A DNA stretch of 64,000 nt from positions 310,001 through 374,000 of the forward strand of contig CAVZCC010000008.1 in NCBI GenBank assembly GCA_963773765.1, given 5' to 3'. Below, piece by piece: positions 34,965 through 44,437 of the stretch (the stretch's first letter is position 1; every line of letters begins with the position of its first letter). The DNA comes from CAVZCC01 sp963773765. Lineage in GTDB: Bacteria; Actinomycetota; Acidimicrobiia; Acidimicrobiales; Microtrichaceae. The position numbers and the translations under genes are program-made. The notes under the pieces are model-generated. The model saw nothing but the letters and a program-made list of their open reading frames with translations, searched no databases and was not told the DNA's origin.

Positions 34965-36020
34965 ATGAGGGCTGCGATCATGCGGCAGGGCGCGCTGGTG
35001 GTGGACGAGTTCCCCGACCGGGACCTCCAGGCGGGCCAGGTCCTGGCCGAGGTGCTGGCCTGCGGGATCTGCGGCTCGGACCTGCACGCCCTGGCCCACG
35101 CCGACCGGATGGTGGAGATGTCCACCATCGCCGCCGCGGACGCCGGAGGGCTGGCCCCACAGGTGATGGACCTGGAACGGGACGTGGTCATGGGCCACGA
35201 GTTCTGCGCCCGGGTCCTGGACGTCGGGGACAACGTCGGCAACTGCGCCCCCGGCGACGTGGTCGTCTCGCTGCCCATCGTCATGGACGTGGGCGGCATC
35301 CATGCCGTCGGCTACTCCAACGACTACGCCGGCGGCTACGCCGAGCGGCTCGTGCTGTCCGACATGTTGACCATGCCGGTCCCCAACGGGTTGGACCCCC
35401 GCCATGCCGCACTGACCGAGCCGATGGCGGTCGGGCTGCACGCGGTGGAGATGAGCCGGATCGGGGCGGACGGTGCCGGCCCCCGGCATGCGGCGGTGGT
35501 CCTGGGGTGTGGACCGGTCGGCCTGGCCATCGTGGCCGCGCTGCGCCTGGCCGGCGTGGAGACGATCGTGGCGGCCGACTTCTCGCCGGCCCGCCGGGCC
35601 CTGGCCGCCACCCTGGGGGCGACGGAGGTGGTGGACCCGACGGAGGAGCCCGCGGTGGCGGCCTGGCGCCGGGTCGACGGTCGCCGGCCGCTCGTGGTCT
35701 TCGAGGCCATCGGCGTCCCCGGGATCCTGGATGCGGCCATGGTGGACGCCCCCCGGGGCAGCCAGGTCCTGGTGGCCGGGGTGTGCATGCTGCCCGACAC
35801 GGTCCGTCCCATGATCGGCGTGGCCAAGGAGCTCAACGTCCAGTTCGTGCTGGGCTACGACCCGGTGCAGTTCCAGACCACGCTGCGGCGCATCGCCGAG
35901 GGCGAGATCGACGTGGCGCCCCTGATCACCGGCGAGGTGGACCTGGACGGCGTGCCCGGCGCGTTCGAGGCACTGGCCGACCCCGGGGCCCACGCCAAGA
36001 TCCTGGTCGTCCCCGCCTGA
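34965..36020 (+). CDS. zinc-type medium-chain dehydrogenase
   Basis: 351 residues of the alcohol/threonine dehydrogenase family. The catalytic zinc site is visible (CGICGSDLH, MGHEF) and the Rossmann motif is GCGPVGLAIVAALRLAG, with an aspartate (VAADFS) at the end of beta 2 that favours NAD. The four-cysteine structural zinc loop is absent; that stretch reads PIVMDVGGIHAVGYSNDY. Residues 55-75 (MVEMSTIAAADAGGLAPQVMD) form an insertion after the catalytic cysteine. Substrate unknown. GAGGGGGA precedes the ATG. Confidence 0.85.
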   Translation: MRAAIMRQGALVVDEFPDRDLQAGQVLAEVLACGICGSDLHALAHADRMVEMSTIAAADAGGLAPQVMDLERDVVMGHEFCARVLDVGDNVGNCAPGDVVVSLPIVMDVGGIHAVGYSNDYAGGYAERLVLSDMLTMPVPNGLDPRHAALTEPMAVGLHAVEMSRIGADGAGPRHAAVVLGCGPVGLAIVAALRLAGVETIVAADFSPARRALAATLGATEVVDPTEEPAVAAWRRVDGRRPLVVFEAIGVPGILDAAMVDAPRGSQVLVAGVCMLPDTVRPMIGVAKELNVQFVLGYDPVQFQTTLRRIAEGEIDVAPLITGEVDLDGVPGAFEALADPGAHAKILVVPA

Positions 36021-36026
36021 CGCGCG

Positions 36027-36915
36027 TCACCGTCGGGGGGTGCGGGCCACCAGGGCCCGGGTCCGGCCCGTCAGGTCCGGCTCCAGGCCCACCTGGGCGA
36101 ACCACCCACCGGCCAGGTCGGCCATCGCGGGGCCCTGCTCCGGCGAGAGCTCACAGACCAGGACGCCGTGGTCGGCCAGCCACCCAGGCGCGCCGGTGAT
36201 GATCCGGCGCAGGTCGTCGGTCCCGTCCGGCCCTGCCCACAACGCCGAGGTCGGCTCCCACGCCACCACCTCGGTCGGCAGCTCGGCCGAGGTGGCCACG
36301 TACGGCGGGTTGGACACGACCAGGTCCACCGCACCCCGGAGCTCCGCGGGCAGCGCCTCGAACCAGGAGCCCCGCGCCATCCGGACCCGGGCCCCGGCCC
36401 GGCCGATGCCGCTGAGGTTGGCCCGGGCCACCTCCAGGGCCTGGTCGCTGGCGTCGGTGGCCCACACGGTGGTGCGGACGCGCTCCACCGCGACCGACAG
36501 CGCGATGGCCCCCGAGCCGGTGCCCAGGTCCACCACCGTGGTGGGCACCTCCCGACCGCCCAGTCGGTCCAACTCCGCCAGGGCCACCTCGACCACCGTC
36601 TCGGTCTCCGGGCGCGGGATCAGCACCCGGCGGTCCACCATCAGGTCCAGGGTCCGGAACCCCCACCGGCCCAGGACGTACTGCAGGGGCTCCCCCGCGG
36701 CACCGGGCCGCGACCATGCGGTCGAACCGGGCCACCGCCCGCTCGCCGGCCGCGTCGCCCAGCACGAGCACCAGCTCCGGTCCGTCGGCACCCGAGGCCT
36801 CCTCCACGATCCGGCGGGCGTCGGCGGTCGGGTCCGGCGATCCGGCCCCGCGCAGGCGGCCCTCGGCCTCGGCCCGCAACTCCCGCCAGGTGACGGTCCC
36901 GTCCGGCTCCGGCAC
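36027..36915 (-). CDS. prmC: peptide chain release factor N5-glutamine methyltransferase (one frameshift)
   Basis: Methylates the glutamine of the GGQ motif of release factors using SAM. The first frame gives VTWRELRAEAEGRLRGAG to FDRMVAA. An extra base at about 36702 moves to the frame AAGEPLQYVLGRWGF, which carries the PETE segment (LIPRPETETVVEVAL), the SAM site VDLGTGSGAIALS and the catalytic NPPY. The repaired protein is about 295 residues, normal for PrmC. It directly follows prfA, its substrate gene, as in most bacteria. Confidence 0.9.
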
Positions 36916-36918
36916 CGC

Positions 36919-37999
36919 TCAGTCCAGCTCGGCCAGTCGCCTGGTCCGCTCGTCGGTGACCAGCGCGTCGCTCACGTCGTCCAACTCGCCCGCCAGCACC
37001 CGGTCCAGGTTGTAGACCGTGAGCCCGATCCGGTGGTCCGAGACCCGGTTCTCCTTGAAGTTGTAGGTCCGGATCTTCTCGCTGCGCCCACCGCCGCCGA
37101 TCTGGGCCCGCTTCTGGCCCGCGGCCTCGGCCGAGGCCTGCTCCTGCTCGCAGCTGCAGCAGGCGCGACCGGAGCACCCGCATGGCCTTGGCCTTGTTCT
37201 GGAGCTGGCTCTTCTCGTCCTGCATGGCCACCACCAGCCCACTGGGCAGGTGGGTGATCCGCACCGCGGAGTCGGTGGTGTTGACCGACTGGCCGCCGGG
37301 CCCCGAGGACCGGTACACGTCGACCTGCAGGTCGTTCGGGTCCAGCTCCACGTCGACCTCCTCCGCCTCCGGCAGCACCACCACCGTGGCCGACGAGGTG
37401 TGGATCCGGCCCTGGGACTCCGTCACCGGCACCCGCTGCACCCGGTGCACCCCCGCCTCGAACTTCATGTGGGACCAGACGCCGTCGCCCGCCACCCGGA
37501 ACACCACCTCTGCGTACCCGCCCAGTTCCGTGGGCGACGCGGACAACACCTCGAAGGACCACCCCCGGCGGCCGGCGAAGGCCCGGTACATCTCGAACAG
37601 GTCGCGGGCGAACAGGTTGGCCTCGTCGCCCCCCTCGGCGCCCCGGATCTCCACGATGACGTTGCGGCCGTCGTTGGGGTCCCGGGGCAGCAGCAGCACC
37701 CGCAGTTCCTCCTCCAGCCGGTCCACGGTGCCGGCGCTCTGGTCCGCCTCGGCCCGCCACACCTCGCGGTCCTCGCCGCTGGTGGCCACCATGAGCTCCC
37801 GGGCCGCGTCCAGGTCGCCGACCGCGGCCCGCCACGCCGCGGAACGCTCCACGATCGGCTGCAGCTCGCGGTAGCGGCGGGACATGGCGACGTACCGGCG
37901 CTGGTCCGACACCACCTCGGGGTCGGCCAGGCGGGCCTCGCACTCGGCGTACTCCCGCTCCAGGCCGGCCAGCCGGTCCACCATCGCGTCCGGGATCAC
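36919..37999 (-). CDS. prfA: peptide chain release factor 1 (one frameshift)
   Basis: Recognises UAA and UAG and triggers peptide release. The catalytic SSGPGGQSVNTTDSAVR contains GGQ. FARDLFEMYRAFAGRRGW and HRVQRVPVTESQGRIHTS are conserved. An extra base at about 37150 breaks the frame within LLQLEQEQASAEA; the second frame ends EKIRTYNFKENRVSDHRIG and LDDVSDALVTDERTRRLAELD. Repaired length is about 360 residues. The GTG at 37997-37999 with GGGGGG upstream is chosen over the ATG 15 bases later. Confidence 0.9.
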
Positions 38000-38027
38000 C
38001 TGGTCCCCCCCATGTGCACGGTTCCCG

Positions 38028-39038
38028 TCACGACCACGGCTCGGGAACGGCCACGACCTCGGCCGGCTGCCGGAGCAGGCCGGCGAGGGCCAACGTGGAG
38101 GGGAGGCGGTCGCGGGCCGGCACGGCCAGCACCAGCCGGGCCCCGGGGTCGTGCAGCGCCCGGGTGTCGGCCGCGACGGGCACCAGGCGCCAGGTCCACC
38201 CCGATGGAGCACACCACCAGGACCGGCCGGCCGTCGGCGTCGGTCCCCAGCGCAGCGGCGGGGGACGACTCGCGCACGCTCTCGCGCTCCACCGTGGTCT
38301 CCACCGCCCGGAGGGCGACGGCGCCCACCGGGGACGGGTCGGCCACCAGTTCGGACCGGAGCCACCGCTCGCGGGCCAGGAGGGCGAGGGGGTGGGTGAC
38401 ACCGCCCCGGCGCTGGTCCCGCACCATGCCGACGGCCCGGGCCAGCGTGCGGGTCGGGTCCTCGCCCTGGTGCATGGCCGCCACCGCGTCGCGGTCGAAC
38501 CGGCCCACGCCCGCCTCCAGGTGCAGCTGCGTCGTCCCCGCCCACCTCGACCGGCCACACCACCAGGCGCGCCACCTCCAGGCCGAGCACCTCGCCCCGG
38601 ACGATGCCGCCCTCGACGACCACCTCCAGGCCCTCCTCGCGGAGGTGCTGCACGAGGGGATCCGTGACCGGACCGTCCAGCACCCCGGGAACGGGCGTCG
38701 GCCACCGCGGCCACCGATCCCGCACCCTCGATGGCGCGGACCTCGACCGGATGGTCGAAGAAGCCCGCCATGCGGGCCAGCGGGCCGGCCAGGTCGTCCA
38801 CGAACAGCACGACCCGCCCCGCGTCCTGGCGCAGGCTCCACGTGATGGCCCCGGCCAGCGCCGCGGGCGACGGCGCCGTCGGTCAGGACGTAGGCCGTGC
38901 CGTCCTGGGTCACGGCACACGCCGCGCCCAGGTCGCCCGGTTCGGAGTCCAGTCCGGTGAGGTCCCGGACCAGGCCGGCGAGCTTGACCCGGAGGAGCCG
39001 GGCCCGCTGCTCGTCGCTCAGTTCCAGGGGAACGTCAC
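38028..39038 (-). CDS. conserved-looking hypothetical protein (multiple frameshifts)
   Basis: Unknown family. Joining the frames gives about 335 residues: LELSDEQRARLLRVKLAGLV, AITWSLRQDAGRVVLFVDDL, PVTDPLVQHLREEGLEVVVE, AVAAMHQGEDPTRTLARAVG, and a C-terminus LVLAVPARDRLPSTLALAGL ending PEPWS. Extra bases are needed to be removed at about 38873, 38688, 38535 and 38193. The start is uncertain: a GTG overlapping the rpmE2 stop (39036-39038) needs one further missing base near 39026, and the in-frame alternative is an ATG at 39078. It sits between rpmE2 and prfA. Confidence 0.55.
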
Positions 39039-39355
39039 TCCGCGGCGGCGTCGGCCGGGGCGTCCGCCGGCGCTGCATCCATCGGCGATGCCGGCTCCTT
39101 GCCCGACTTGCGGCGCCGGCCGTAGCGGCGCTCGAAGCGCTCCACGCGGCCCGCGGTGTCCACGATCTTCATCTGTCCGGTGAAGAACGGGTGGGTGAAG
39201 GCCGAGATCTCGACCTTGGCCAGGGGATACTCGTTGCCGTCGGTCCACGTGACCGTGTCCGAGGTCTCGATGGTCGACCGGGTGAGGATCGTGTCTCCCG
39301 ACGACGTGTCCTGGAAGACGACGTATCGGTAGTTGGGGTGGATTCCGGGCTTCAT
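39035..39355 (-). CDS. rpmE2: 50S ribosomal protein L31 type B
   Basis: 106 residues. MKPGIHPNYRYVVFQDTSSG and SAFTHPFFTGQMKIVDTAGRVERF are typical of type B L31. The CxxC zinc pair of type A is absent, so it needs no zinc. A 20-residue Ala/Pro/Asp tail extends the usual length. It occupies the conserved rho-rpmE-prfA position. Confidence 0.93.
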   Translation of the reverse strand: MKPGIHPNYRYVVFQDTSSGDTILTRSTIETSDTVTWTDGNEYPLAKVEISAFTHPFFTGQMKIVDTAGRVERFERRYGRRRKSGKEPASPMDAAPADAPADAAAE

Positions 39356-39474
39356 TGGGTCTCTCCGTGACGGGCCCCGGTTTCCGAGCGGGACCCCGGT
39401 TGAGGGGACGGATCAGTATGGCCCGGACCCTGGCCGCCCGTCATGTCGGCGGCCGGGGCCCGGTTCAGGACGCT

Positions 39475-39546
39475 CTGCCTAGGAGGGCACCCCTGGTGCT
39501 CCCTAGCTGGGCACCCCTGGTGCTCCCTAGCTGGGCACCCCTGGTG
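39475..39546. repeat. three 24-bp tandem repeats covering the rho stop codon
   Basis: Units at 39475-39498, 39499-39522 and 39523-39546; the last two are identical and the first differs at a few bases. The unit nearest the gene encodes the last residues and the TAG stop of rho. Each unit holds the small palindrome CACC-AGG-GGTG, so the mRNA would form three consecutive short hairpins. Confidence 0.9.
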
Positions 39547-41356
39547 CCTTGGCGATCTCGGCCAGGAAGACGTCGTTGTTGGGGAACGTCTTCATCCGGT
39601 CGATCAGCAGTTCCAGTCCGGCGCCGGAGTTGCCGTCGGCGGCCAGGCCGGACAGCACCCGACGCAGCTTCCAGACCTGCTGGAGCTGGGTCCGCTCGAA
39701 GAGGAGTTCCTCGTGGCGGGTGGACGACGCGTCCACGTCGATGGCGGGGTAGATCCGCTTCTCAGCGGCCCGGCGGTCCAGCCGGAGCTCCATGTTGCCC
39801 GTGCCCTTGAACTCCTCGAAGATGACCTCGTCCATCTTGGAGCCGGTCTCGACCAGCGCGGTGGCCAGGATGGTGAGCGAACCACCCTCCTCCACGTTGC
39901 GGGCGGCGCCGAAGAACTTCTTGGGCGGGTAGAGCGCCCCGGTGTCGATGCCACCGGACATGATGCGGCCGGTGGCCGGTGCGGCCAGGTTGTAGGCCCG
40001 GGCCAGCCGGGTGATGCCGTCCAGGATGATGACGACGTCCTTGCCCATCTCGACCATGCGCTTGGCCCGCTCGCTGGCGAGCTCGGCCACCTGGGTGTGC
40101 TCGTCCGACGGGTCGGTCGAAGGTGGAGGCGACCACGTCGCCCTTCACCGACCGACGCATGTCGGTCACCTCCTCGGGCCGCTCGTCGACCAGGAGGACC
40201 ATGAGGTGGACCTCGGGGTTGTTCTGCTCGATCGACTGGGCGATGGTCTTCATGACCGTGGTCTTGCCCGCCTTGGGCGGCGACACGATCAGGCCGCGCT
40301 GGCCCTTGCCGATGGGGGCGATCAGGTCGACGATCCGCGACGTCATGTCCAGCGGCTGGTCCTCGCGCTCCAGCCGCAGGCGCTCGTCCGGGAACAGCGG
40401 GGTGAGGTCCTCGAAGCGGGGCCGCTCACGGGCCAGCTCGGGATCCATGCCGTTCACCTTGTCGATGCGCAGCAGCGCCGGGTTCTTCTCGCCGCGGTTG
40501 GCGGGGCGGCTGGCGCCCTCCAGGAAGTCACCCCGGCGCAGGCCCAGCTGGCGGGTCTGCTTGACCGAGACGTAGACGTCGTCCTTGCTGGGCAGGTAGC
40601 CCTTGACCCGCAGGAAGCCGTAGCCCTCGTCACGGAGGTCCAGGTACCCGGTGACGTCGACCGGCTCGCCCTCGAAGGGCTGGTTGCTCTCCTGCTGGAG
40701 GTCCTGGCCCTCCTGGCGGTCGCGGTCGCGACCCCGGCGACGACGGCGGCGACGGTTGCCCGGCTCGCCGTCCTCACCCTGCTGGTTGCCGCCCTGCTGG
40801 TTCGCCGCCCTGCTGACGGTTCCCCTGCTGCTGGTCGCCCTGGCTCCGGTTGCCCTGGCCGCCCTGGTTGCGGCCCTGCTGGTTGCCACCGCCCTGGTTG
40901 CCACCGCCCTGATTGCGGTCGCGGTTCTGACCGTTGCGGCCCTGCTGGTTGCGCTCGCCCTGGTTGCCGCGGTCACGGTTCTGGCCGCCACGGTCCCGGT
41001 CCCTGGCCTCCTCGGAGGCGTCGGCCTCCGGGGCGTCGTCCTCCTCCACGGTCGCGACGGAGGCCTCGGCCGGGCCCGGGTCGTCGTGGGCCGTGGCGTC
41101 GGAGGCGTCATCACCTGCGTCGGACCCGGACTCCTCGGGGGCGGGCTCCGCTGACGGGCGTCGGTCGGAGCCGTTCGCCGGCCGGGGCCGGAGAGCCGGC
41201 GTCGGCGGTGACGCCGGCAAGGTCCAGGATCATGCCGATGATGTCGGCCTTCTTGGTGCGGCTGGTGGGCTTGCCGCCCAGCGCCTGGGCGATCGTGGCG
41301 AGCTCGGCGCGGTCCTTGCGCTCCAGCCCGTCGACGTCGATCGAGTCAAGACTCAC
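39527..41356 (-). CDS. rho: transcription termination factor Rho (three frameshifts)
   Basis: RNA-dependent ATPase that ends transcription. The N-terminal Rho_N domain (LERKDRAELATIAQALGG) is followed by an acidic stretch and about 75 residues almost only of N, Q, G, R and D, then an arginine run. The RNA-binding cold-shock domain starts VTGYLDLRDEGYGFLR. Walker A is SPPKAGKTTVM, Walker B VLLVDERPEEVTDM and the Q-loop LDGITRLARAYN. Extra bases lie at about 41180, 40807 and 40111. Repaired length is about 610 residues. The GTG at 41354-41356 is chosen; an ATG at 41386 is possible. Confidence 0.92.
40735..40990 (-). repeat. low-complexity N/Q/G/R-coding repeats in rho
   Basis: Imperfect short repeats encode GNQGG, NQQG and RDRG units between the acidic stretch and the arginine run of Rho. 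The composition is that of a prion-like disordered domain. Confidence 0.8.
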
Positions 41357-41693
41357 GTGTGGGTGTCCCCGTTCGTTCGGCGGCATGGTTCCCGTTGTGG
41401 GCGCCGCGGTTGGGATGCGGTCGGGACCCCGATGGATCCGGGGGTTCGACCGTGGAGTCGCGCTCGGCTGCGGAGGCACCAGGGAATCGGGGGACTCCCA
41501 CCTGGTGTACGCCGAGACCGGAGAACCGGGAGCGGGACACGAGGTGGACGGCAGCGATCGAACGGGAGGTCCGAGATCTGCCGCCCCTCAGCCCCCGCCG
41601 AGACGACTTCCGTACCTTACCGGTGTCCGGCGCCGGGGAGCAACCACCCCGGCGCCGATCGTTCCCAACCGCAACGATGTCCCCGGCGGAGGG
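41357..41693 (-). other. 337-nt gene-free region: rho leader and promoter
   Basis: No coding sequence. On the minus strand it holds a promoter (41614-41643) and, if that is used, a leader of about 250 nt before the rho start with a stem-loop at 41477-41507 (CACCAGG pairing CCTGGTG, nested with GGGAATC/GACTCCC). Rho genes are often autoregulated through long leaders; that applies here only by inference. Confidence 0.5.
41614..41643 (-). promoter_or_regulatory. candidate rho promoter
   Basis: TTGCTC (41638-41643), an 18-bp spacer and TAAGGT (41614-41619) on the minus strand. It is the best -35/-10 pair in the rho upstream gap. Confidence 0.45.
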
Positions 41694-42863
41694 TCACCCA
41701 CCCGCAGGGCTCAGGAGCCGGGCCATCAGGTCGTGGCCAGCCACGAGCGGCGCACCGGCCACACCGGCCTCGGTGTAGGTGCCGCCGGCGCCGTCGATCC
41801 GCCTCGTCCACCAACAGGTAGGGCACCGGGTCGGGCGTGTGGGTGCGCAACCGCAGCGGGGTGGCGTGGTCGGGCAGCAGCAGGAGGCGCCACGGGCCCT
41901 GGGCGTCGAGCGCCGGCACCAGGTCGGCCAGGATCTCGGCGTCCCACCGCTCGCAGGGAGCGGACCTTCTCGGCCGCGTCACCGGCGTGGCCGGCCTCGT
42001 CGGTGGCCTCCACGTGGATCACGAACAGGTCCAGGCCACCGGCCAGGCCCGCCACCGCGGCATCCCGTTGGGCGCCGTAGTCGGTGTCGTAGCCGGCAGT
42101 GGCTCCGGCTCGACCTCCGGGAGGTCCATGTCGCGTGAGCACCCCGAGCCCCCGCACCAGGTCCACCGCCGTGGTGATGCCGCCGGTCACGCCGTGCTGG
42201 TCGACGAAGGACGGCATGGTGGGCTGGAAGCCCTGGCCCCACAGCCAGACCTGGTTGGCCCCGAGCCCGAACCGGGCCAGGACCTCACGGCTGTCGTCCA
42301 TGACCCGCGGACCCGGTCCGCGGCCGGCCCGGTGGGCAGCACCGCCGGCTTGCCGGTCAGGTCGTGCGGCGGGACGCAGTCGGCGTCGGCCCAGTCGGCC
42401 GGGGCCACCATGATGTGGCGGTACTCCACGCCGGGGTGGAACTCCAGGCCGCTGTCGGTGCCCCGGCCCAGCGCCAGGTCGAGCGCCGCGATCACCTCGG
42501 CCGCGTCCTCGGTGGACGGATGCCCGCCGGCGAAGTCGACCATCGTGCCGTCGTTGCCGACGGTGACCAGGTTGCAGCGGTAGGCCAGGCGGTCCGGCCG
42601 GCAGCTTCAGGCCCAGCGACGCGGCCTCGATCGGGGCCCGGCCGGTGTGGAACAGGGCCGGGTCGTAGCCCAGGATCGACATGTTGCCCACGTCGCTGCC
42701 CGGCGGCATGCCCTCGGGGATCACCGCGGCCCGGCCCACCTCACCCCGGGCGGCCAGGGCGTCCAGCACGGGGGTGTCGGGCCACCTCGAGCGGCGTGCG
42801 ACCACCCAGGTCGTCGCAGGGCTCGTCGGCACAACCGTCGGGGACGCACACCACGTACTTCAC
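41694..42863 (-). CDS. phosphoglycerate-mutase-like proposed homoserine kinase (seven frameshifts)
   Basis: Alkaline-phosphatase superfamily enzyme close to cofactor-independent phosphoglycerate mutase ApgM (TIGR00306) and its sister family of proposed homoserine kinases (TIGR02535). It opens MKYVVCVPDGCADEPCDDLG, has the nucleophile region EGMPPGSDVGNMSILGYDP, then GGHPSTEDAAEV, FHPGVEYRHIMVAP, TAVDLVRGLGVL and VIHVEATDEAGHAGD. It lies between thrC and rho, where thrB normally is. Indels at about 42781, 42600, 42137, 41955 and 41797 (extra) and 42308 and 42116 (missing). Repaired length is about 388 residues. Confidence 0.75.
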
Positions 42864-42947
42864 GCCCGACAGTGTGGCCCGCCCCCGCCGTCCTCGCCGA
42901 ACCCGCCTCTCCCCAGGACCGTTCCGGCGTCATCCACCCCCGTTCTC

Positions 42948-42985
42948 GGGCTGTTCGAGCCGCTCGGAGCGGCCGGAGCAGCTGA
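42948..42985 (-). terminator. imperfect 16-bp hairpin after thrC
   Basis: GCTGTTCGAGCCGCTC pairs with GAGCGGCCGGAGCAGC with three mismatches, about 30 nt past the thrC stop and before the kinase-like gene. The core GGCCGCTCCGAGCGGC also occurs at 61397. Confidence 0.45.
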
Positions 42986-43012
42986 GGAGCCCGGCTCGGA
43001 ATGGCTCCGGCG

Positions 43013-44435
43013 TCAGGTGCGGCGGAGCTCGGCCCGGACCAGGGCCTCCACCGCGTCCAGGTCCGCGGCGCACGTGCTCGACCCGCTCGGGCCGGTCGAA
43101 CAGGTCCGCCAGGTGGGCCGGCAGCGGGGGCCGGATGCCGACCGCGGCCTCGACCGCGTCGGGGAACTTGGCCGGATGGGCCGTGGCCAGGCACACCACC
43201 GGCACGGTGGGGTCCGACAGCACGCCGGCCGAGGCCAGCATCTCGGCCACACCGATGCCCACCGCGGTGTGCGGGTCCACCAGCATCCCGGTCCGCTCGT
43301 GCACCCTGCGGATCACCGCGGCGGCGGCCTCGTCGTCCAGCCGGCCGCAGTCGAACTCGCCCTGCAGGCCGGCCAGCACCTCGGCCGGGACCGACACGGT
43401 CCCGTCGGCCCGGAAGTCGGCCATGAGCCGGGCCAGCGCGGCCCCGTCGCGCTCCAGCGACTCGAACAGCAGCCGCTCCAGGTTGGAGCTGACCTGGATG
43501 TCCATGGACGGGCTGGTGGTCGGGACCACCTCGGTGATCTCCATGGTCCCGGTGCTGAAGAAGCGGGTGAGGATGTCGTTGCGGTTGGACGCCGACCACC
43601 AGGCGGTCGACGGGCAGCCCCATCCGCTTGGCCGCCCACCCGGCCAGCACGTTGCCGAAGTTGCCGGTGGGGACCACGAAGCTGACCGGCGACCCGTCCG
43701 GTGAGACGGCCAGGTGGGCCGTCACGTAGTAGACGATCTGCGCCATGACCCGGGCCCAGTTGATGGAGTTGACCGCGCGACAGCTGCACCTCGCTCCCGG
43801 AACGCCACGTCCGCGAACGCGGCCTTGACCAGGTCCTGGCAGTCGTCGAAGGTGCCCGGCACCGAGATGGCATGGGCGTTGGCCGCGCCCAGCGTGGTCA
43901 TCTGGCGGCGCTGCACCTCGGAGGTCCGGCCGTCCGGGAACAGGATGAAGATGTCCACGTGGGCCAGTCCGGCGCAGGCGTCCATGGCCGCGGAGCCCGT
44001 GTCGCCCGAGGTGGCGCCCAGGACACAGATGCGCTCGTGGCGATCGGTGAGCACGTGGTCGAACAGCCGCCCCACCAGCTGCAACGCCACGTCCTTGAAG
44101 GCGAGCGTCGGACCCCGGAACAGCTCGAGCAGGTGCAGCGGCACGTCACCGGCCTGCCCCAGCGGCACGACCGGGCACACCGCCGGCGTGTCGAACGTGG
44201 CGTAGGCGCCGGCCACGATGCGCTCGAAGGAGCCGCGGTCGATGTCGGCCTCCACGAAGGGCCACATGACCTGGACCGCCACCTCGTCGTAGGACAGGCC
44301 CCGGAGCGAGTCCAGCGGGGGCAGCTCCGGCCACCGCTCGGGCAGGTACAGGCCCCCGTCGTCGGCCAGGCCGGCCAGCAGCACGTCCGCGAACCCGAGC
44401 ACGGGCGCGGCACCACGGGTGGAGACGTACCGCAC
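43013..44435 (-). CDS. thrC: threonine synthase (four frameshifts)
   Basis: PLP enzyme making threonine from O-phosphohomoserine. The PLP lysine is in GPTLAFKDVALQLVG, with LGATSGDTGSAAMDA, VNSINWARVMAQIVYY and VVPTGNFGNVLAGW. This is the longer threonine synthase class (about 473 residues repaired). Extra bases lie at about 43793, 43778, 43592 and 43068; removing them restores FREEVQLSAVNSINW, LVVASNRNDILTRFF and VEHVAADLDAVEAL. The GTG start is 2 nt after the hom stop. Confidence 0.9.
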
Positions 44436-44437
44436 GC

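Noticed and set aside
39475..39546. Possible CRISPR array at the rho 3' end
   Set aside because: The 24-bp units are directly adjacent with no unique spacers and begin inside a coding sequence.
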